A DNA stretch of 54,759 nt from Deltaproteobacteria bacterium (GCA_016933215.1 JAFGBH010000081.1:1-54759), one strand, 5' to 3'; counted from the first letter of the stretch, positions 26,495 to 36,198 are shown. Notes: a model not told the origin generated them from the sequence alone. Translations and numbers: made by a program.

Positions 26495-27232
26495 ATGATC
26501 CAGTTTGACATTCTCACACTCTTCCCGGAGATCTTTCAATCCTCCTTCGGCAGCAGCCTGACAAAGAAGGCCTGTGATAAAGGATTAATAAAAACAAATC
26601 TTCATAACATTCGCGACCATGCCCCGGGAAAGCATCATGTTACCGATGATGCTCCCTTTGGCGGCGGCGGCGGAATGGTTATGAAGATCGAACCTGTTCA
26701 CAGGACTCTCGAAACCGTTCTTTCGGGAGGAAATGATTCGATAGTCATCCTCCTTTCGCCTCAGGGCAGTACCTTCAATCAGGAAATCGCCGAAAACTTA
26801 ACCCGTTATTCGCAGATCGTATTAATCTGCGGACACTATGAAGGAATCGACGAGAGGATACGGGCCCACCTTATCGACGATGAGATATCCATCGGTGATT
26901 ATGTCCTCTCGGGGGGTGAGTTTCCGGCAATGGTCGTTGTTGACGCAGTATCAAGGCTCATCCCGGGATTTGTGGGGAATGAAAGCTCGGTCCTGTCCGA
27001 TTCCTATACCACGGGACTCCTTGAGGGACCGCATTATACCCGGCCGAGAGAATACAAAGGATGGAAGGTTCCCGATGTGCTCATATCAGGGCATGAAAAG
27101 AGGATTGATGAATGGCGGCGCAGGGAGTCCCTGAGAAGAACGCTCGCGAGAAGACCCGATCTTTTGAAAAAGGTCAGACTCACCGACAAAGACGTGAAAA
27201 TGCTCAAAGAGATTGAGAAAGAAAACGCCTGA
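26495..27232 (+). CDS. trmD: tRNA (guanine-N1)-methyltransferase
   Basis: A 245 aa SPOUT enzyme that makes m1G37 in tRNAs with G36G37. Signatures include [24 protein letters not shown], the trefoil knot [11 protein letters not shown] and [10 protein letters not shown], and the C-terminal helical domain ([15 protein letters not shown]). Its start overlaps closely with the rimM end (6 bp gap). Confidence 0.97.
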   Translation: MIQFDILTLFPEIFQSSFGSSLTKKACDKGLIKTNLHNIRDHAPGKHHVTDDAPFGGGGGMVMKIEPVHRTLETVLSGGNDSIVILLSPQGSTFNQEIAENLTRYSQIVLICGHYEGIDERIRAHLIDDEISIGDYVLSGGEFPAMVVVDAVSRLIPGFVGNESSVLSDSYTTGLLEGPHYTRPREYKGWKVPDVLISGHEKRIDEWRRRESLRRTLARRPDLLKKVRLTDKDVKMLKEIEKENA

Positions 27233-27237
27233 ATTAT

Positions 27238-27804
27238 ATGTGCAGCCATGATCTCTATATCGCTCTTTTACACTACCCCGTGTATAACAAGAGGCGTGCT
27301 GTCGTAACAACGGCGGTAACCAACATGGATATACACGACATATCCCGGGCCGCCAGAACCTACGGTGCCAAAAGGTTCTACATCGTGACGCCGATTGAAA
27401 AGCAGCAGGTATTCGTGAAGCGGATTCTTCACCACTGGCAGGAGGGACACGGGGTTCATTATAATCCATCGAGAAAAGAGGCCTTCGACATCGTCGATAC
27501 AGAGGGCTCTCTCGACGATGTCATACAAAATATCGCAGAAAGGGTTGGAAAAAAAGTCCGTTTAGTGGTAACCAGTGCAACCCGCCAGGAATCCTCGGTC
27601 AGATTCGAGGACCTGAGGGACACGATATCAGATAACCGTGATGCCTATCTGTTGGCTTTTGGAACAGGATGGGGCGTTTCGGAAGAAATAATTGAACGCG
27701 CTGATTTTGTCCTGGAACCGATAACGGGACCGTCGGACTACAATCACTTATCCGTCAGATCTGCCGTGACGGTGGTACTGGACAGGCTCTGCGGAAAAAA
27801 ATAA
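27238..27804 (+). CDS. SPOUT-type RNA methyltransferase (TrmD-associated, PF09936-like)
   Basis: A 188 aa protein of the SAM-dependent RNA methyltransferase family usually encoded next to trmD (Methyltrn_RNA_4). The N-terminal half reads VTTAVTNMDIHDISRAARTYG, and the C-terminal knot region contains LAFGTGWGVSEEI and ITGPSDYNHLSVRSA, which resemble the SAM-binding knot. It lies between trmD and rplS. The RNA target is not established for the family as far as I know, so the function beyond RNA methylation is open. Confidence 0.85.
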   Translation: MCSHDLYIALLHYPVYNKRRAVVTTAVTNMDIHDISRAARTYGAKRFYIVTPIEKQQVFVKRILHHWQEGHGVHYNPSRKEAFDIVDTEGSLDDVIQNIAERVGKKVRLVVTSATRQESSVRFEDLRDTISDNRDAYLLAFGTGWGVSEEIIERADFVLEPITGPSDYNHLSVRSAVTVVLDRLCGKK

Positions 27805-27840
27805 AAGGAATTTTAAACTTCGTAAGGAGGATTTTATACA

Positions 27841-28188
27841 ATGAATGTGCTCGACATGATCGAAAAGGAACAGATGAGAGCAGATATTCCCGATTTTAAG
27901 TCGGGTGATACAGTAAAGGTGCATGCAAAAATCGTGGAAGGCCAGAAAGAGAGAATTCAGATCTTTCAGGGCGTGGTTGTTCGGAAAAGGGGCGGTCAGA
28001 ACCGTGCCACCTTTACCGTGAGAAAGATGTCCTCAGGTGTGGGCGTGGAGAGAACATTCCCCCTGAATTCGCCGATTATCAACAAGATAGAAGTTATAAC
28101 AAAGGGCAGGGTCAGGCGTTCGAGGCTCTACTACCTGAGAGAACTAAGAGGTAAAAAGGCACGGATCAAGGAAGTGGGCAGACGATGA
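27841..28188 (+). CDS. rplS: 50S ribosomal protein L19
   Basis: A 115 aa L19 protein at the 30S-50S interface. [34 protein letters not shown] and [20 protein letters not shown] are conserved. Strong AAGGAGG ribosome site. Confidence 0.98.
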   Translation: MNVLDMIEKEQMRADIPDFKSGDTVKVHAKIVEGQKERIQIFQGVVVRKRGGQNRATFTVRKMSSGVGVERTFPLNSPIINKIEVITKGRVRRSRLYYLRELRGKKARIKEVGRR

Positions 28189-28189
28189 A

Positions 28190-28789
28190 ATGGACAGCTT
28201 TGAACTCTTTGCCCGGAATCTCGGTTTCAAGTTCATTGCAGGTATAGACGAGGCCGGAAGGGGGCCTCTGGCGGGCCCCGTTGTGGCGGCAGCCGTCATT
28301 CTCCCTCCCGGCTATAAAAACGGCGACATCAAAGACTCGAAAAGGCTTTCCCCCCGAAAGAGGGAGGCACTATTCGACATCATAGAAAAAGATGCTCTTT
28401 CCATCGGCCTCGGCATGGTTGAGCCCTCTCTCATTGATACAATCAATATCCTGAGAGCAACATTGCGGGCGATGGAACAGGCCGTTTCAAATCTCAGCAA
28501 TTCCCCTGATTACATCCTTATCGACGGCATCAACACCATCAATGTCCCTATTCCCCAGAAAACAATCATCGGCGGGGATTCCCTTTCTGTCTCCGTGGCG
28601 GCAGCCTCCATTATCGCAAAGGTATCGAGAGACCGTATAATGGACCGATATCATGACGACTATTCGGTATATAATTTCAAAAAGAACAAGGGATACGGCA
28701 CAAAGGAGCATCGCGAGGCGATACTAAAACACGGATACTGTGAAATCCACAGAAAATCCTTCAAGCTCAAGACACCCTATGAGAAATAA
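28190..28789 (+). CDS. rnhB: Ribonuclease HII
   Basis: A 199 aa RNase HII that removes ribonucleotides from DNA and degrades RNA-DNA hybrids. The acidic active site is seen in AGIDEAGRGPLAGPVVAAAV (Asp, Glu), KDSKRLSPRKRE, and Asp in YILIDG. The start is 1 bp after rplS, and yraN overlaps its 3' end by 11 bp. Confidence 0.97.
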   Translation: MDSFELFARNLGFKFIAGIDEAGRGPLAGPVVAAAVILPPGYKNGDIKDSKRLSPRKREALFDIIEKDALSIGLGMVEPSLIDTINILRATLRAMEQAVSNLSNSPDYILIDGINTINVPIPQKTIIGGDSLSVSVAAASIIAKVSRDRIMDRYHDDYSVYNFKKNKGYGTKEHREAILKHGYCEIHRKSFKLKTPYEK

Positions 28790-29147
28790 TACGAAAGAGA
28801 CGGGGAAGAAAGGCGAAGAGATCGCCTTCGCCTATCTGAAAAACAAAGGCTATCGCATAAGGGAAAGAAACTACCGGTGCCCCTTCGGCGAAATCGACAT
28901 TATTGCCCTCGATGGCGAAGCGGTGGTGTTCGTCGAGGTCAAGAGCAGAAAGTCGGACGATTTCGGCGATCCCGAGGCGGCCGTCGATACCAGGAAACAG
29001 GCGAAACTCTCCAGGGCCGCCCTCAACTATATTAACGAACACAATCTCAATGATCGCAATGCGCGGTTTGACGTGGTGGCAGTCAGCTTTTTCAAAGAGG
29101 TCGACCGCGTACGGCTTATCAAAGACGCCTTCGATCTTACCTCTTGA
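28779..29147 (+). CDS. yraN: YraN family endonuclease-like protein (UPF0102)
   Basis: A 122 aa UPF0102 protein with a Holliday-junction-resolvase-like nuclease fold: GEEIAFAYLKNKGYRIRERN, then FGEIDIIALDG and FVEVKSRK, giving the D-EVK catalytic pattern. Members are thought to process DNA, although the biological role is unclear. The ATG at 28779 overlaps the rnhB end; an upstream GTG at 28740 would add 13 unconserved residues. Confidence 0.92.
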   Translation: MRNNTKETGKKGEEIAFAYLKNKGYRIRERNYRCPFGEIDIIALDGEAVVFVEVKSRKSDDFGDPEAAVDTRKQAKLSRAALNYINEHNLNDRNARFDVVAVSFFKEVDRVRLIKDAFDLTS

Positions 29148-29159
29148 GAGGAACAGCCC

Positions 29160-29999
29160 ATGAAAAAAGGCATACTCTATATTGTCGCCACCCCGATAGG
29201 CAATCTAGAAGACATTACGCTCCGTGCACTCCGGGTCCTCAAAGAAGTTGCGCTTATTGCGGCGGAGGATACGAGGAGGACCAGAAAACTCCTTAATGCC
29301 TACGGAATAAAGACACCCGTGACGAGTCTCTACGATCAGAACGAGCTTGCGAAAAGCGCCTCCATCATCTCAAGGCTCGAAGAGGGAGAGGATATCGCCT
29401 ATGTTTCCGATGCGGGAACACCCGGCATATCCGACCCCGGATACATCCTCATAACGAGGGCCATCGAGCACTCGATCAAGGTCATGACCGTTCCCGGTCC
29501 TGTCGCCGCCATCGCGGCCCTCAGCATTTCAGGCCTCCCGATGGACAGCTTCGCCTTTTATGCATTTCTCCCCTCCCGTCTGACAAAGCGGCGACAGTTT
29601 CTGGAGTCGCTGAGGGATGAGACAAAGACGATGATCTTTTATGAATCGCCCCGGCGACTGGCCTCGGCACTCAACGATATTTATACAATTCTCGGCGACA
29701 GAAAGATGGTCCTCTCCAGAGAGCTGACCAAGCTTTATGAAGAGACCATCCGGGGAACCGTTTCCGAGGTACTGAAAATCATCGAGGGGACAACTGTAAA
29801 AGGGGAAATTACACTCATCCTGTCGGGAGCCCAAAAAAAGAGTGTCTCAGACCAGAAGGAGGCCATAAAAGAGACGCTTCAGGTATTGCGGGAAGATCCT
29901 CGCCTTACAACCCGCGATATCGTCGATAGAATCTCGGAAGAGCTGAGCTTATCGCGGAAGGAGGTATACCAGGAGGTACTGAAGCTCTTGGGGTCATAG
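29160..29999 (+). CDS. rsmI: 16S rRNA (cytidine1402-2'-O)-methyltransferase
   Basis: A 279 aa RsmI, which 2'-O-methylates C1402 in the decoding centre. Signatures are LYIVATPIGNLEDITLRAL, EDTRRTRKLLNAYGI, YVSDAGTPGISDPG and YESPRRL. The C-terminal extension with TRDIVDRISEELSLSRKEVY is usual. It is the last gene of the ffh-rsmI run. Confidence 0.97.
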   Translation: MKKGILYIVATPIGNLEDITLRALRVLKEVALIAAEDTRRTRKLLNAYGIKTPVTSLYDQNELAKSASIISRLEEGEDIAYVSDAGTPGISDPGYILITRAIEHSIKVMTVPGPVAAIAALSISGLPMDSFAFYAFLPSRLTKRRQFLESLRDETKTMIFYESPRRLASALNDIYTILGDRKMVLSRELTKLYEETIRGTVSEVLKIIEGTTVKGEITLILSGAQKKSVSDQKEAIKETLQVLREDPRLTTRDIVDRISEELSLSRKEVYQEVLKLLGS

Positions 30000-30098
30000 A
30001 TACTTATCCCCGCCGGAAGGAAAACCAATGACAGTCGGTCCTGAGATCAAGAATAATTAAAATTACCGCGCCGGATCGAGCGTTTTTACGATTTTGCC

Positions 30099-30127
30099 TT
30101 GATAATATTCATGTATTCATCTATCAT
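30099..30127 (+). promoter_or_regulatory. Sigma70-type promoter candidate for the HD-GYP gene
   Basis: TTGATA (30099-30104), 17 bp spacer, TATCAT (30122-30127), in the 234 bp gap between rsmI and the response regulator gene, with an expected start about 100 bp ahead of the GTG start codon. Confidence 0.5.
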
Positions 30128-30233
30128 GCGCCCATAAAATCAGATGAAATGCTACCAATCATCGTAGATTGAAGCGGGGGGCGGATTTCTACCGGATTTT
30201 TCCATTAATTGCAGTTGAGGCAGGCTGATAGCG

Positions 30234-31634
30234 GTGGAGACTGAATCATTAACGAATCTTCGTGCGATTATCATAGAGGATAATCCTGTTGACACCGAGA
30301 TGTTTGGAAGTATTCTTCGCACCGCAGGATACGAGGTTCTGTGGGACCGTGTTGCGACCGAGTCGGAATACGTCTCATCCCTGAAACACTCCCCCGATAT
30401 CGTCATTGCCGATTACTCCTCTCCCCGGTTCGACGTCTCCAGGGCACTGCAAATCCTTAAAGAAAAAGGATCGGACATACCCTTTATCATGGTAACGGGC
30501 ACCATCTGTGAGACCACGGCCATCGACTGTATGCAGAAGGGGGCATCGGACTATCTCTTCAGGGACCGTCTGACACGCCTGGGACATTCGGTTGCACAGG
30601 CACTCAGCAACAATGGTGCTGTCAGTGGCAGGGAAAGGGCAGATGAAATCCTGAAAAGAAGCGAAGAACGGTACAAAAACATTATCGATACCATCCACGA
30701 GGGATACTTCGAGGTTAATCTTGCCGGTAATTTCACCTTCTTTAATGACTCCCTCTGCAGGATTTTCGGTTATCCCCGACATGAATTGATGGGGATGAAC
30801 AACAGAGACTACACAACACCAAAAACGGCAAAAAAAATCTTTACAATATATAACGAAATGTACCGAAAGGGGACAGGCTGCGAGTTCTATGATTATGACA
30901 TCATCAAAAAGGACGGTTCCCGCAGCGTCCTCGAGATATCGACGTCCCCATCACGAGACACATCGGGTGCCATTGTCGGATTCCAGGGTATCGCACGGGA
31001 TGTAACGAAACACCGCCGGGTGGAAGAGGAGCTTCAAAAGAGTTTGAGCAGGTTACAGAAGACCCTCGAGGATACCATCGATGCTCTCGGTTTTGCACTT
31101 CAAACGAAAGACCCCTTCACTGCCGGCCACCAGAGAAGGGTGGCAGAGCTCTCCTCAAGAATTGCCGAAAAAATGAACTACGATAGAAACGCTATCCGTG
31201 GTATCCATCTCGCCGCACTGGTCCACGACATCGGCAAGATACATGTTCCCACGGAAATCCTGAGCAAGCCCGGCGAACTGACTGATGTCGAGTTTGTTTT
31301 AATAAAAACCCACTCGCAGGCCGGATACGATATAATCAAGTCCATTGCGTTTCCCTGGCCGATCGCTACAATCGTCCTTCAGCATCACGAGCGGCTGGAT
31401 GGTTCGGGATATCCCCAGGGCCTCACGGAAGATGAGATTCTGAAAGAAGCAAAAATCATGGCCGTCGCCGATGTGGTCGAATCCATAAGCTCTCACCGGC
31501 CTTACAGGCCCGCCCTCGGCATCGATGTGGCACTGGATGAGCTTTCCAGTAAAAAGGGTATTCTTTACGACCCCGAGGCTGCAGAGGCCTGCATAAAACT
31601 TTTTGAAGAAGATTCTTTCCGCTTTACGTCCTGA
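30234..31634 (+). CDS. REC-PAS-HD-GYP response regulator (c-di-GMP phosphodiesterase)
   Basis: A 466 aa signalling protein in three parts. A receiver domain (about 10-125) has acidic residues in IIIEDNPVD and phospho-acceptor Asp60. A PAS sensor domain follows (about 138-260, EGYFEVNLAGNFTFFNDS). The HD-GYP domain (about 285-460) has HDIGK and HHERLDGSGYP, both complete, so cyclic-di-GMP hydrolysis is likely. The GTG start at 30234 has only a weak ribosome site. It is encoded alone between rsmI and a convergent gene, with no histidine kinase gene in the window. Motility, biofilm or pilus control is possible. Confidence 0.92.
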   Translation: METESLTNLRAIIIEDNPVDTEMFGSILRTAGYEVLWDRVATESEYVSSLKHSPDIVIADYSSPRFDVSRALQILKEKGSDIPFIMVTGTICETTAIDCMQKGASDYLFRDRLTRLGHSVAQALSNNGAVSGRERADEILKRSEERYKNIIDTIHEGYFEVNLAGNFTFFNDSLCRIFGYPRHELMGMNNRDYTTPKTAKKIFTIYNEMYRKGTGCEFYDYDIIKKDGSRSVLEISTSPSRDTSGAIVGFQGIARDVTKHRRVEEELQKSLSRLQKTLEDTIDALGFALQTKDPFTAGHQRRVAELSSRIAEKMNYDRNAIRGIHLAALVHDIGKIHVPTEILSKPGELTDVEFVLIKTHSQAGYDIIKSIAFPWPIATIVLQHHERLDGSGYPQGLTEDEILKEAKIMAVADVVESISSHRPYRPALGIDVALDELSSKKGILYDPEAAEACIKLFEEDSFRFTS

Positions 31635-31690
31635 CTTTTGATTTGCACCGGGACTTTGCCGTGTAAAAAGATGAACGGCATTGCGCAGTC

Positions 31691-33823
31691 CTACATATTC
31701 TTCACAAAAAGGGCATCGACAACCTTCGGTTTTCCCTCGACGATGATTATCGGATTCAGATCTATCTCTCCTATCTCTGGAAAATGGAGGGCGAGCTGAC
31801 CGAGTGCCACAAGGATGGAGGCAAGGACATCCCTGTCCACCGCTTTCATTCCCCGATAGGGTCCGAGAAGTTCACGGGATGAGAGGGATTCCATCATGGA
31901 AAAAGCATCGTCCTTACTGAGCGGGGCCAAGCGAATGGCGTTGTCCTTCAGTGTCTCCGTAAAGACCCCGCCGAGTCCGAACATGATGCAGGGAGGAAAT
32001 CCGGGAAAATAACTCATACCGGCCATGAACTCCCTGTCACCGTGAAGCATCTCTGAAACCAGGATCGGCACATCTCTTCTCTTTTCTCTCATGCCGTGAA
32101 ATGCCTTTGTGAGCTCCTCCTCGTTTTTGATGCCGAGACAAACCATCCCCCCTTCCGTTTTGTGCAGTATATCGGGAGAGCAGACTTTCAGAACAACGGG
32201 ATATCCTATTTCGCCGGCACTCGAGATCGCCTCTTCCAGTGTATCGACAAGGGTCTCCCGAGTCGTGGGAATTCCGCAGGCCCCGAGTACCTTCTTGGCC
32301 CTGTACTCATCAAGTGCCCTTCCCTTCCACGCTTCCATGATGCGCCGGGCATCTTCGGAAATTGTCATATCCTGGAAGGGTTGAAAGGGGGGACGTTTTC
32401 GTATCAGGTAATGTTTATGAAGAGCAGCCATTGCCCGTGCCGCCTTTTCGGGAGCATCCAAAACGGGGATGCCCTTTTCGTGAAAGACCCTGACCGCATG
32501 ATCCTCCTTGCCGAAGAAGGACGACATGATAAGGGGTTTTCGATGACTGAAGGGCATTTCGACGAGCCTGTCCAGGTTCGTCTCCCACATCTTCAAGAAG
32601 TCTTCCTCGGAAACATCCAGTAACTTTCCGAAGATCGGATAGACATCGTTGAAAAATCCGGTATCCATAATTCCGTGAATGACGACCCCGTCTATATCGT
32701 CCGCATCAAAGAGGATCTGCGGTATCTTTTCCGTGAGCGCATCCATATCGATATGGAAGGTCAGGTCGACGGGATTTCGTGCACTGGCATGACCGGCGAG
32801 GTACTGACTTATCTCCTTCTGAACGCCTGTTGAAAACTCAGGCACCTCGAGGCCTTCCCTGTTTAACGTATTGGCTATTGCCGTACCGGGACCTCCTGAA
32901 TTGGTAAGGATGGCAATTCGCGAGCCGGCAAGCGGCGGCTGTGACGCCAGGGCCCATCCGATTTTGTACACCTCTTCAATCGTATCCACGCGTATGACCC
33001 CGGCCTGTTCGAAGAGACCTTCGTAGACATAATCGGGACCGGCCATGGCGCCGGTATGGCTCGAACCGGAGCGGGCACCCGCCTCCGTACCCCCGACATA
33101 CTGGGCAACAATCGGTTTTTTTCTGCTTATTTCCCGCGCAACCTCGAGGAAGCGGTCGGCACGTCTGATACCCTCTATGTAAAGGGCTATCGCCTTTGTC
33201 GAATCATCCTCTCCGAGGTATTCGAGGCAGTCCACGATATCGATATTCGCCTCGTTCCCGACACTCATCGCCTTGCTGATGGCAATACCGTTCCTGTGAA
33301 GATAGGAGAGTGTCTGGGCCACATAGGTGCCGCTCTGAGAAGCGAGGCCCAGTTTTCCATCCCTGTGGTGTACCGGCATCACCGTTATATTGAGCGGCAA
33401 CTGTGTATTGATAATACCAAGGCAGTTCGGGCCGAGAAAACGCATGTGGTAACGTTCTGCAATCTCGACAATCGTATTTTCGAGATCACGTCCCTCTTCT
33501 CCCGTTTCCTTGAAACCCGCCGTAATGACGACCGCATGCCGTGTCCCGATGCTTCCGAAATCCTCCAGCATCTCGGGAACAAGTCCGGAAGGAACCACCA
33601 GGATTGCGAGATCGGGGGCATAGGGAAGCTCCCCGATGGCCGGATAGGCCTTCTTGCCGAGAACAGTTTCCTCCTGAGGATTAACGGGAAGGACATCGCC
33701 TGGAAAACCGCTGTTTATGAGATTGAGACACTGAATTGTTCCCATCTTCATGAGGTTGTTACTGGCACCCACAATCGCAATTGAAGATGGGTTCATTATT
33801 TTTCGTACCGCACCGGATCGCAT
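31691..33823 (-). CDS. ADP-forming acetyl/acyl-CoA synthetase (fused alpha-beta)
   Basis: A 710 aa NDP-forming acyl-CoA synthetase with CoA-binding domain (NPSSIAIVGASNNLMKMGTI), succinyl-CoA-synthetase-like domains with the phosphorylated His in SGSSHTGAMAG (H256), and a C-terminal ATP-grasp domain (from about 480, GYPVVLKVCSPDILHKTEGGM). It makes ATP from an acyl-CoA, or the reverse. I start at 33823, with AGGGGGG upstream; the open frame into repeat copy C (to 33856) is rejected. An enzyme like this would let the organism harvest ATP from CoA esters made by the catabolic blocks, although it is not linked to either in an operon. Confidence 0.93.
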   Translation of the reverse strand: MRSGAVRKIMNPSSIAIVGASNNLMKMGTIQCLNLINSGFPGDVLPVNPQEETVLGKKAYPAIGELPYAPDLAILVVPSGLVPEMLEDFGSIGTRHAVVITAGFKETGEEGRDLENTIVEIAERYHMRFLGPNCLGIINTQLPLNITVMPVHHRDGKLGLASQSGTYVAQTLSYLHRNGIAISKAMSVGNEANIDIVDCLEYLGEDDSTKAIALYIEGIRRADRFLEVAREISRKKPIVAQYVGGTEAGARSGSSHTGAMAGPDYVYEGLFEQAGVIRVDTIEEVYKIGWALASQPPLAGSRIAILTNSGGPGTAIANTLNREGLEVPEFSTGVQKEISQYLAGHASARNPVDLTFHIDMDALTEKIPQILFDADDIDGVVIHGIMDTGFFNDVYPIFGKLLDVSEEDFLKMWETNLDRLVEMPFSHRKPLIMSSFFGKEDHAVRVFHEKGIPVLDAPEKAARAMAALHKHYLIRKRPPFQPFQDMTISEDARRIMEAWKGRALDEYRAKKVLGACGIPTTRETLVDTLEEAISSAGEIGYPVVLKVCSPDILHKTEGGMVCLGIKNEEELTKAFHGMREKRRDVPILVSEMLHGDREFMAGMSYFPGFPPCIMFGLGGVFTETLKDNAIRLAPLSKDDAFSMMESLSSRELLGPYRGMKAVDRDVLASILVALGQLALHFPEIGEIDLNPIIIVEGKPKVVDALFVKNM

Positions 33824-33840
33824 GATATACCCCCCTTTTA

Positions 33841-33970
33841 TTGAAGCTCCCCGCAATCCCGTATAACTCCGACAGTTGCGGGGAATCTCCGACTGTCAAG
33901 GAAAATGTTATTTCGTATTCGCTCGCTAACCCCGCTGCAGAGAGCGGGGAATGCGCTCGCTGTTCAGTTC
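33841..33970 (+). repeat. Dispersed two-hairpin repeat, copy C
   Basis: Longest and best preserved copy. CCCCGCAA (33849-33856) pairs with TTGCGGGG (33876-33883), and CCCCGCT (33930-33936) pairs with AGCGGGG (33943-33949). Shared blocks are AATCTCCGACTGTCAAGG, TATTCGCTCGCTAACCCCGC and GCTCGCTGTTCAGTTC. It lies just ahead of the ADP-forming synthetase gene, in a 381 bp divergent interval otherwise lacking recognisable features (33971-34204 shows no clear promoter). Confidence 0.85.
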
Positions 33971-34204
33971 AGCTTCCGCAAGATCACGAGATTTAAAAAC
34001 CGCTTGGTTTATATACCTTGCATCGGTTTAGTCAAGGTAAAATTCCCGAGGGGAGAGAGGAAACTCTGACAAGTTCTTGATTCCCTTTAAATAATGAAGA
34101 GAATAATTTTAAAAAGAATGACCGGTTGTGCCAACTTTTTCCTTTGTTTCAATCCGCAAGGGTGGTATCGTACATCAGATCATCTCTTCGGGGCCGTAAG
34201 AGAC

Positions 34205-36094
34205 ATGACAAAACATCACCTCTACTCAACGGAAGATATCAAAAAGACCTACGAATCGATCCAAAATCATATACGCACAAAGCATATCATCCTGAATTAC
34301 TCCAAAAATGCGGGGGACATACGAAAGGTTGCCCTCGAAGGACTGGATCTCTCGAAGGTAGAAAGGGTGCTGGACCTCGGCTGTGGATACGGCTTTTTTA
34401 CCGAGAGTCTCGATGGCCTCCTGAAAAAGGGAACCTTGATCCTCGGAATGGACCTGATAGACGAAAACAACCGGGATTCCTTTCTCACTACCGTCGAGGG
34501 GATGGGATACAGGGGCGAATTCATCGCTGAAAACGCAAGCTCAATAAAGACCATGGGGGATTCCAGCTTTGATCTGATTATCGCAAGCTATTCCCTCTAC
34601 TTTTTCCCTTATCTCATCGATGAGATTGCCCGCATCCTCTCTCGTGAAGGGATTTTTATCGCCGTAACCCATACGGAATATTCCCTTCAAGAGGTGATCC
34701 AGATGATACCCCGGTGCATCGAGGGTCTGGGCCTCATACCCCCCGACGAGATCCTTATTTCCAGGCTCTTCAGGACCTTCTCCATGGAAAACGGAGAGGG
34801 GCAGCTTGCCCCCTATTTTGAAGAGACGGAAAAGATCGTCTTTGAAAATTCCCTCACCTTCCCTTCGGAGAAGGTGAACGATTGCATCGAATACCTGGAG
34901 CAGAAAAAACACCTTCTCTTCAAAGACATCGAGGCCAGCTATCCCGAAAGGATGGATGATATCATTTCCTCCTTTTACCGGGATATCCTTGCGTTCGCCC
35001 AGAAAGGAGAGAGGATTGCCCTCACCAAGGACGATGTCGTGTTTCGATGCCACAAACCACGAGAGGCAAAGAGCTTAAAAGGGCTTAACAAACAAAGACT
35101 CTTCTGCTGTTACTGTGGAAGTTCCCTCACGCAGGCGGAGATAGAAGGAAAGCTCCGCGATCACTGCCCCCATTGCGAGACCGTCTTCTATGAAAACCCT
35201 CTTCCCGTGGCAAGTTCTATCGTCGTTAATGAAGCGAGGGAGGTACTCCTCGTAAAGAGAAAAAACGAACCCTACGGCGGTATGTGGTGTCTCCCCATCG
35301 GTTTTGCCGAAACGGGCGAAGAGATACGGGATGCCGCACTGAGGGAGCTCAGGGAAGAAACGGGAATAAGGGGTAGCATCAAACGGCTGATCGACGTGGA
35401 TACGATCGACAATTACTTTTATGGCAGCATGGCGATCATAACCTACGAGGCCGAGGCCACGGGGGGAACACTTCGTCCCGGTGACGACGCCTGCGATGCG
35501 TACTATTTTCCGCTCACCGATCTTCCGCCCCTTGCATGGTCATCGAACAGGAAGGCCCTCGACATATATATCGAACTCAACAGAGATACCTGGGCAATGG
35601 TTGATTCCTTCAAACAGCTCTTTCCCGATATCGATACAAAGGAGGGGTTGGCCCCCGAGGTCGAAAAGCAGAAGAAATTTCTCTCCAACGTACTCACGAA
35701 AATGATCGGACGGGACCTAGAGGAGATATCCCGAAACTGGGCCGAGGATGTCCAGTCTATCGCACCGGCCCTCACCCCTCATCTCGAAACACTCCTGACC
35801 ATGAACAGAAAGGTACTGAGAAGCGTTCAGGTATGGTTAAAGGGTACGTCGCAGGCCATTGATTTTGACGAGTTCCTGAAAAAGGGGAAAACACTTTCCG
35901 ATCTCGATATTCCGCTTCCCGACGTACTGAACGCAATGGCGCTCAGCAGGAAATCGATATGGATGCATGTGGTGAAGAAAAAGATCCTCTCCTCGCCGCT
36001 CGAGATTTACACGACACTGGAGCTGAACAATCAGATAATCTTTCTCTATGACAAGATAAATTATTATCTTACGGCGGGATACTTTAAAGAATAA
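34205..36094 (+). CDS. Fusion: SAM methyltransferase + zinc-ribbon Nudix hydrolase + helical domain
   Basis: A 629 aa protein with an unusual domain order. Residues about 20-180 are a class I methyltransferase (VLDLGCGYG, 55-63). About 298-450 is an NudC-like zinc ribbon (C301/C304, C321/C324) plus Nudix domain with a complete box (G366, E372, R380, E381, E384, E385, G387). About 485-629 is all-helical and looks like the RsbR N-terminal sensor family (IPLPDVLNAMALSRKSIW). The start is the ATG at 34205 (MTKHHLYSTEDIKKTY); the frame is open from 34094, but that ATG has no ribosome site. It is a single gene between divergent and long intergenic regions. The substrate is unknown; a nucleotide or nucleotide-linked cofactor is plausible for the Nudix part. 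Confidence 0.8.
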   Translation: MTKHHLYSTEDIKKTYESIQNHIRTKHIILNYSKNAGDIRKVALEGLDLSKVERVLDLGCGYGFFTESLDGLLKKGTLILGMDLIDENNRDSFLTTVEGMGYRGEFIAENASSIKTMGDSSFDLIIASYSLYFFPYLIDEIARILSREGIFIAVTHTEYSLQEVIQMIPRCIEGLGLIPPDEILISRLFRTFSMENGEGQLAPYFEETEKIVFENSLTFPSEKVNDCIEYLEQKKHLLFKDIEASYPERMDDIISSFYRDILAFAQKGERIALTKDDVVFRCHKPREAKSLKGLNKQRLFCCYCGSSLTQAEIEGKLRDHCPHCETVFYENPLPVASSIVVNEAREVLLVKRKNEPYGGMWCLPIGFAETGEEIRDAALRELREETGIRGSIKRLIDVDTIDNYFYGSMAIITYEAEATGGTLRPGDDACDAYYFPLTDLPPLAWSSNRKALDIYIELNRDTWAMVDSFKQLFPDIDTKEGLAPEVEKQKKFLSNVLTKMIGRDLEEISRNWAEDVQSIAPALTPHLETLLTMNRKVLRSVQVWLKGTSQAIDFDEFLKKGKTLSDLDIPLPDVLNAMALSRKSIWMHVVKKKILSSPLEIYTTLELNNQIIFLYDKINYYLTAGYFKE

Positions 36095-36169
36095 GAAAAC
36101 CACGACGCTGCACGAGAACAGAAACAAAAAAAAAACGAACCCCGGTCAGGAATTTTCCACATTAATCAC

Positions 36170-36198
36170 TTGTAGGGAAACGTATTTGTTTGTATAGT
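36170..36198 (+). promoter_or_regulatory. Promoter candidate for the right catabolic operon
   Basis: TTGTAG (36170-36175), 17 bp spacer, TATAGT (36193-36198). Transcription would start near 36205 and leave a leader of about 190 nt before the SCP2 gene. The rest of 36095-36398 has A-runs and G-runs but no terminator or palindrome matching the left operator. Confidence 0.55.

Noticed and set aside
33824-33856. Upstream start for the ADP-forming synthetase
   Set aside because: It falls in repeat copy C, and the ATG at 33823 has a strong ribosome site.
33971-34204. Extra N-terminal residues of the methyltransferase fusion from ATG 34094
   Set aside because: No ribosome site before 34094 and the added 37 residues look unstructured and unlike a methyltransferase N-terminus; not fully excluded.
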